Assembly (NCBI GenBank): GCA_021295675.1
Contig: JAGWBY010000153.1
Location: 1-8,399 of the forward strand
Length of the DNA: 8,399 bases
Direction: 5' to 3'
DNA from: Candidatus Latescibacterota bacterium
Lineage (GTDB): Bacteria > Latescibacterota > UBA2968 > UBA8231
Made by a program: the position numbers and the translations under genes. The notes under the pieces are model-generated. The model saw only the letters and a program-made list of their open reading frames with translations. It searched no databases and was not told where the DNA came from. Below are positions 6,322 to 8,399 of this stretch, one piece after another. The number at the start of each line of letters is the position of its first letter. Within the stretch, counting starts at the first letter, position 1.

Positions 6322-6407
6322 CAAAAGGCCTCCTATGAGTAACATCAATTATTAGAACTTAGAGCGCGACAAATTTGACCTACAACGAGAAACAAGGAGG
6401 CACCTAA
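6322..6407 (+). promoter_or_regulatory. AT-rich leader of the aldolase gene
   Basis: After the palindrome the DNA turns AT-rich (about 6335-6378, including CAATTATTAGAACTTAGAG and the 8-bp palindrome CAAATTTG at 6370-6377). This contrasts with the GC-rich flanks and is the most likely place for a promoter of the downstream gene. I cannot fix a -35/-10 pair. AAGGAGG (6394-6400) is a strong ribosome-binding site 7 nt before the GTG start at 6408. Confidence 0.35.
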
Positions 6408-6800
6408 GTGGACGCCATCGCAGCCATCGGCGGCAGCCGACCCCTCAAAGCAGAGGAATTCGCCCGCCGCGCTTACAATTACGCCCTCAATCCCGCTCGC
6501 AACCCGCTCAAGGAAACCCTCGACCAGTGCGAGTCCGTGGCCAAAACCCCACCCCTGCTGGGCGGCTTCAACGACGTGCCGTGGCACAAGCTGCGCGACG
6601 CCGAGGTCCACGCCTGGGCCAAGGCCGGCTGGTCGTGGATAGTCAACGACGCCGAGCACAGCCAGTGGGAAGGCTGGTACGGCCGCGCGCCACGGCATCC
6701 TACCAGTCCAGCGTCTAGCCCGCGAGGCCCGCTCCGAACACGGCGACGCCTTCCAACTCGGGGCGCGAGCGACCATGCGTCCCTATGGCACCACCTATGA
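6408..6800 (+). CDS. HpcH/HpaI-family aldolase, N-terminal piece of a frameshifted gene
   Basis: This frame opens at GTG 6408, supported by AAGGAGG 7 nt upstream, and encodes the first part of a class II aldolase-like TIM barrel. Residues 1-93 look genuine: PLLGGFNDVPW starts the barrel, and AWAKAGWSWIVNDAEHSQWE (70-89) carries the family's D-x-E-H element, whose histidine is the catalytic base in HpaI. After YGR (91-93) the reading becomes proline/arginine-rich and unlike the family, and it stops at 6800. The next frame takes over with RHGILPVQRLAREA (from 6688), the expected continuation. The break lies in the CG tract at 6684-6690; one further CG pair would restore a continuous protein of about 310 residues. 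Family members cleave 2-keto-3-deoxy-type or related acids to pyruvate plus an aldehyde; the substrate is unknown here. Confidence 0.75.
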   Translation: MDAIAAIGGSRPLKAEEFARRAYNYALNPARNPLKETLDQCESVAKTPPLLGGFNDVPWHKLRDAEVHAWAKAGWSWIVNDAEHSQWEGWYGRAPRHPTSPASSPRGPLRTRRRLPTRGASDHASLWHHL

Positions 6801-7338
6801 GGAAGCCGAACGCTATTTCCGCGCCATCAACTTCCCCGTTCCCGGCCAAGCCACCCCAGACGACCGCGGCGGGTATCCGGTGCGCGACGGCGAGCGGACC
6901 ATGATGTTCACGCCCGACGAACTGCGCGGCACCGAGACCGAGACCCAGGGCTGGATCCAGTTCGAGACCAAGGAATACATCATCGACGTTGAGATCCGCG
7001 ACCGCGTCCTCGACCTAATGGCTGCCCAAGGGCGCAACAAGGCATGTGGTTTCGTCGGTCCCTTCGACGCCATCCTGCGCGAGGGCGACCTCCCCGAAGT
7101 CAACAACGCAGTCAACGCTCTCTTCCGCGCTGCGGCCGAGCGCGGCATCCACACGGGCCGCGTCGTGGGGCACGGTGCCATGGAAGACCCCCAAGACATC
7201 GAAGACGGCATGGTCGAGGCCATCGACAACGGCGCACGCCTAATTTGCGTGCATCCCCTCACCAGCGACATGGTCTTTCGCGGGGCCTACGCCATGGCCG
7301 AGCCTTTCTTCCGCGCCTGCAAGCGCTGCGGCTTCTGA
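6775..7338 (+). CDS. HpcH/HpaI-family aldolase, C-terminal piece of a frameshifted gene
   Basis: This is the second part of the same aldolase gene. The first ATG in this frame is at 6775, but family-like sequence begins 29 codons earlier (from 6688: RHGILPVQRLAREA to GARAT), so 6775 is not a true start. No ribosome-binding site precedes it, which fits a broken gene rather than a second cistron. GWIQFETKEYIID contains the glutamate expected to bind metal, and CGFVGPFDAIL matches the G-P-x-D element that supplies the second metal ligand. GRVVGHGAMEDPQDIEDGMV and GARLICVHPLTSDM form the last barrel strands, and the end (EPFFRACKRCGF) looks complete. If expressed alone it would lack the first barrel strands and the catalytic histidine, so it is unlikely to be active. 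Confidence 0.75.
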   Translation: MRPYGTTYEEAERYFRAINFPVPGQATPDDRGGYPVRDGERTMMFTPDELRGTETETQGWIQFETKEYIIDVEIRDRVLDLMAAQGRNKACGFVGPFDAILREGDLPEVNNAVNALFRAAAERGIHTGRVVGHGAMEDPQDIEDGMVEAIDNGARLICVHPLTSDMVFRGAYAMAEPFFRACKRCGF

Positions 7339-7370
7339 ACATTCCCTCACAATTCTAGGAGACCTTATTT

Positions 7371-8144
7371 ATGCACCTGTTTTGCGTACTGATCGGCGTG
7401 GTCGCGTTCGTGGGCACTGCCGTCCATGCTCAACCCGAAGACGACGCTCCAGCCGAGGAAACGGTCGCGCTTGAGACCGAGGCCCCTGCCGTCCATGCCC
7501 CCCTCAGCTACGACCCCTACTACGTCCTGCCGGGCGGCCTTGGCTATACTAGCGTCGATATTGGCGTCCGCACCTCTCCGTCCACGTTCAAGGAACTCAA
7601 GGATGTGAGCAACATCGTGGCCATGGCCAAATTCAATCCTCACGCTCGCGTTGAAGTGGGCGCGCATCTCACCTTTGGCTTTTTCAAGGACCACAGTTCC
7701 AACTTTTCGTCGCTCGTCGTCGGCAGCAAGTACCAACTCGGCACCAACCGCGCGGCAACCGCTAACATTGTGCTGCCCGCCGGAGACATCGACAATCCCG
7801 GCTTGGCCGTCGGTCTCATGCAGACCATGCGCATTGGCCCCGCCTTCCGCTTCAACACTCGGTTGCAGGTCGCCGCACTCAAAGGCTACACCAACGAGGG
7901 CCTCGTCGTCGATCTCTTGCTCGAACCAGCCCACGTATTCAGCGAAAAACTAAGCGCGTACCTCGACCTGCTCCTCACGTCCAATACCTCCGACTTGGAA
8001 GGCGACCTCAGCGTCCGCTTAGAGCCGAATTTCGACATCGGCCTCGGCGATGGCATGGTACTGAACGCAGGAGTCAGCTTGAATTTGCAGGGTGACGAAC
8101 AAGAGGACATGGGGTTGTTCATAGTGCTATTGCGCGACATGTAG
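7371..8144 (+). CDS. secreted, probable outer-membrane beta-barrel protein
   Basis: This is a 257-residue protein with a signal peptide at residues 1-20 (MHLFCVLIGVVAFVGTAVHA) and probable cleavage before QPEDD. An acidic, alanine/proline-rich linker follows to about residue 43. The rest (DPYYVLPGGLGYTSVDIGV, then ARVEVGAHLTFGFF, ATANIVLPAG, AYLDLLLTS) alternates polar and hydrophobic residues and has no long hydrophobic helix, as in outer-membrane barrels of the transporter-like or MetA-like type. The last residue is methionine, not the aromatic residue many barrels carry. ATG 7371 has AGGAG 9 nt upstream. It starts 32 nt after the aldolase stop with no terminator between and is followed 8 nt later by another exported protein. 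I do not recognise a precise family; a periplasmic or surface role is inferred from the signal peptide. Confidence 0.7.
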   Translation: MHLFCVLIGVVAFVGTAVHAQPEDDAPAEETVALETEAPAVHAPLSYDPYYVLPGGLGYTSVDIGVRTSPSTFKELKDVSNIVAMAKFNPHARVEVGAHLTFGFFKDHSSNFSSLVVGSKYQLGTNRAATANIVLPAGDIDNPGLAVGLMQTMRIGPAFRFNTRLQVAALKGYTNEGLVVDLLLEPAHVFSEKLSAYLDLLLTSNTSDLEGDLSVRLEPNFDIGLGDGMVLNAGVSLNLQGDEQEDMGLFIVLLRDM

Positions 8145-8152
8145 GAGGTACC

Positions 8153-8399
8153 ATGCTAATTTTGCGCAGTATCGCACTGGCGACTTTGCTAGCACCGGCC
8201 ATGCTGGCCGCAGATGGCGCGGGCCACAGCGTTGGGTTCGTGGCCGGGCCAACCTACGGTCTAGGACTCAGTTACGGTCGCCAAAATCCCACTACCGGCA
8301 ACGGCTGGCAGGTGTCGGGGTTTCCGTATTGGTCCCAAGAGGAACGCTATCTCTTTGGGGGCCTTACCTTGTTCAAGACCTTGCATCAAGGCGAGTGGG
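8153..8399 (+). CDS. exported protein, N-terminal part (runs off right edge)
   Basis: ATG 8153 has AGGAGG 4 nt upstream and lies 8 nt after the preceding stop, so the two are almost certainly one transcript. The visible 82 residues begin with a signal peptide (MLILRSIALATLLAPAMLAA), probably cleaved after the alanines before DGAGH. Then come short strand-like segments rich in glycine and aromatic residues (SVGFVAGPTYGLGLSYG, GWQVSGFPYW, YLFGGLTLFKTL), typical of outer-membrane barrels. The reading frame is open to the window end. The family cannot be named from this part. Confidence 0.75.
   Translation, partial: MLILRSIALATLLAPAMLAADGAGHSVGFVAGPTYGLGLSYGRQNPTTGNGWQVSGFPYWSQEERYLFGGLTLFKTLHQGEW

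Noticed and set aside
6160..6348. 62-codon minus-strand reading frame containing CHAERSEAESKHL
   Set aside because: It is the palindromic repeat read as protein; such AERSEAESKHL-like peptides are a known by-product of these repeats, and there is no ribosome-binding site.
6775..7338. C-terminal aldolase piece as an independent gene starting at ATG 6775
   Set aside because: There is no ribosome-binding site and family-like sequence continues upstream of the ATG, so it is part of a frameshifted gene.

Overview
The window is GC-rich, densely coded bacterial chromosome. Two secreted, probably beta-barrel proteins point to a cell with an outer membrane. An uncharacterised DUF6785/DUF6784-type membrane protein next to a Gfo/Idh/MocA oxidoreductase, plus a divergent HpcH/HpaI aldolase, is a combination I associate with uncultivated Latescibacterota-, Poribacteria- or Planctomycetes-like genomes. 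That lineage guess comes from memory of gene content, not from a marker gene, and is weak.

Layout. Positions 1-2274 (minus strand) hold a two-gene unit: a large multi-pass membrane protein starting at a TTG (2274 to 367), then a Gfo/Idh/MocA oxidoreductase that runs off the left edge (309 to 1). Positions 2275-2477 are a divergent control region with an AT-rich patch and a GC-rich hairpin in the leader of the leftward unit. Positions 2478-6163 (plus strand) are a tight four-gene operon: a CDP-alcohol phosphatidyltransferase, an MscS-like TM-helix-repeat membrane protein with a frameshifted tail, a stand-alone copy of the MgtE cytosolic module (N domain plus CBS pair), and a full-length MgtE Mg2+ channel. 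The gaps are 13 nt or less and the last junctions overlap, so the genes look translationally coupled. Positions 6164-6407 are non-coding and carry a bulged near-100-bp palindrome of the dispersed-repeat kind. Positions 6408-7338 are an HpcH/HpaI-family aldolase broken into two frames at a CG dinucleotide tract. Positions 7371-8399 hold two consecutive secreted proteins, the second cut by the right edge.

How the genes may work together (inference). In the central operon the MgtE-like regulatory protein is a clear paralogue of the cytosolic half of the channel encoded directly after it, so it may act as a separate Mg2+/nucleotide-sensing partner. The lipid- or polar-headgroup synthase depends on divalent metal, and the MscS-like protein belongs to a membrane-tension family, so the operon may join envelope lipid synthesis, osmotic or tension response, and Mg2+ homeostasis. 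The leftward unit looks like uptake plus oxidation of an unknown small molecule. I found no tRNA, rRNA, CRISPR array, insertion sequence, phage gene or defence system. The most unusual items are the MgtE-module duplication within its operon, the two frameshifted genes, and the asymmetric palindrome.
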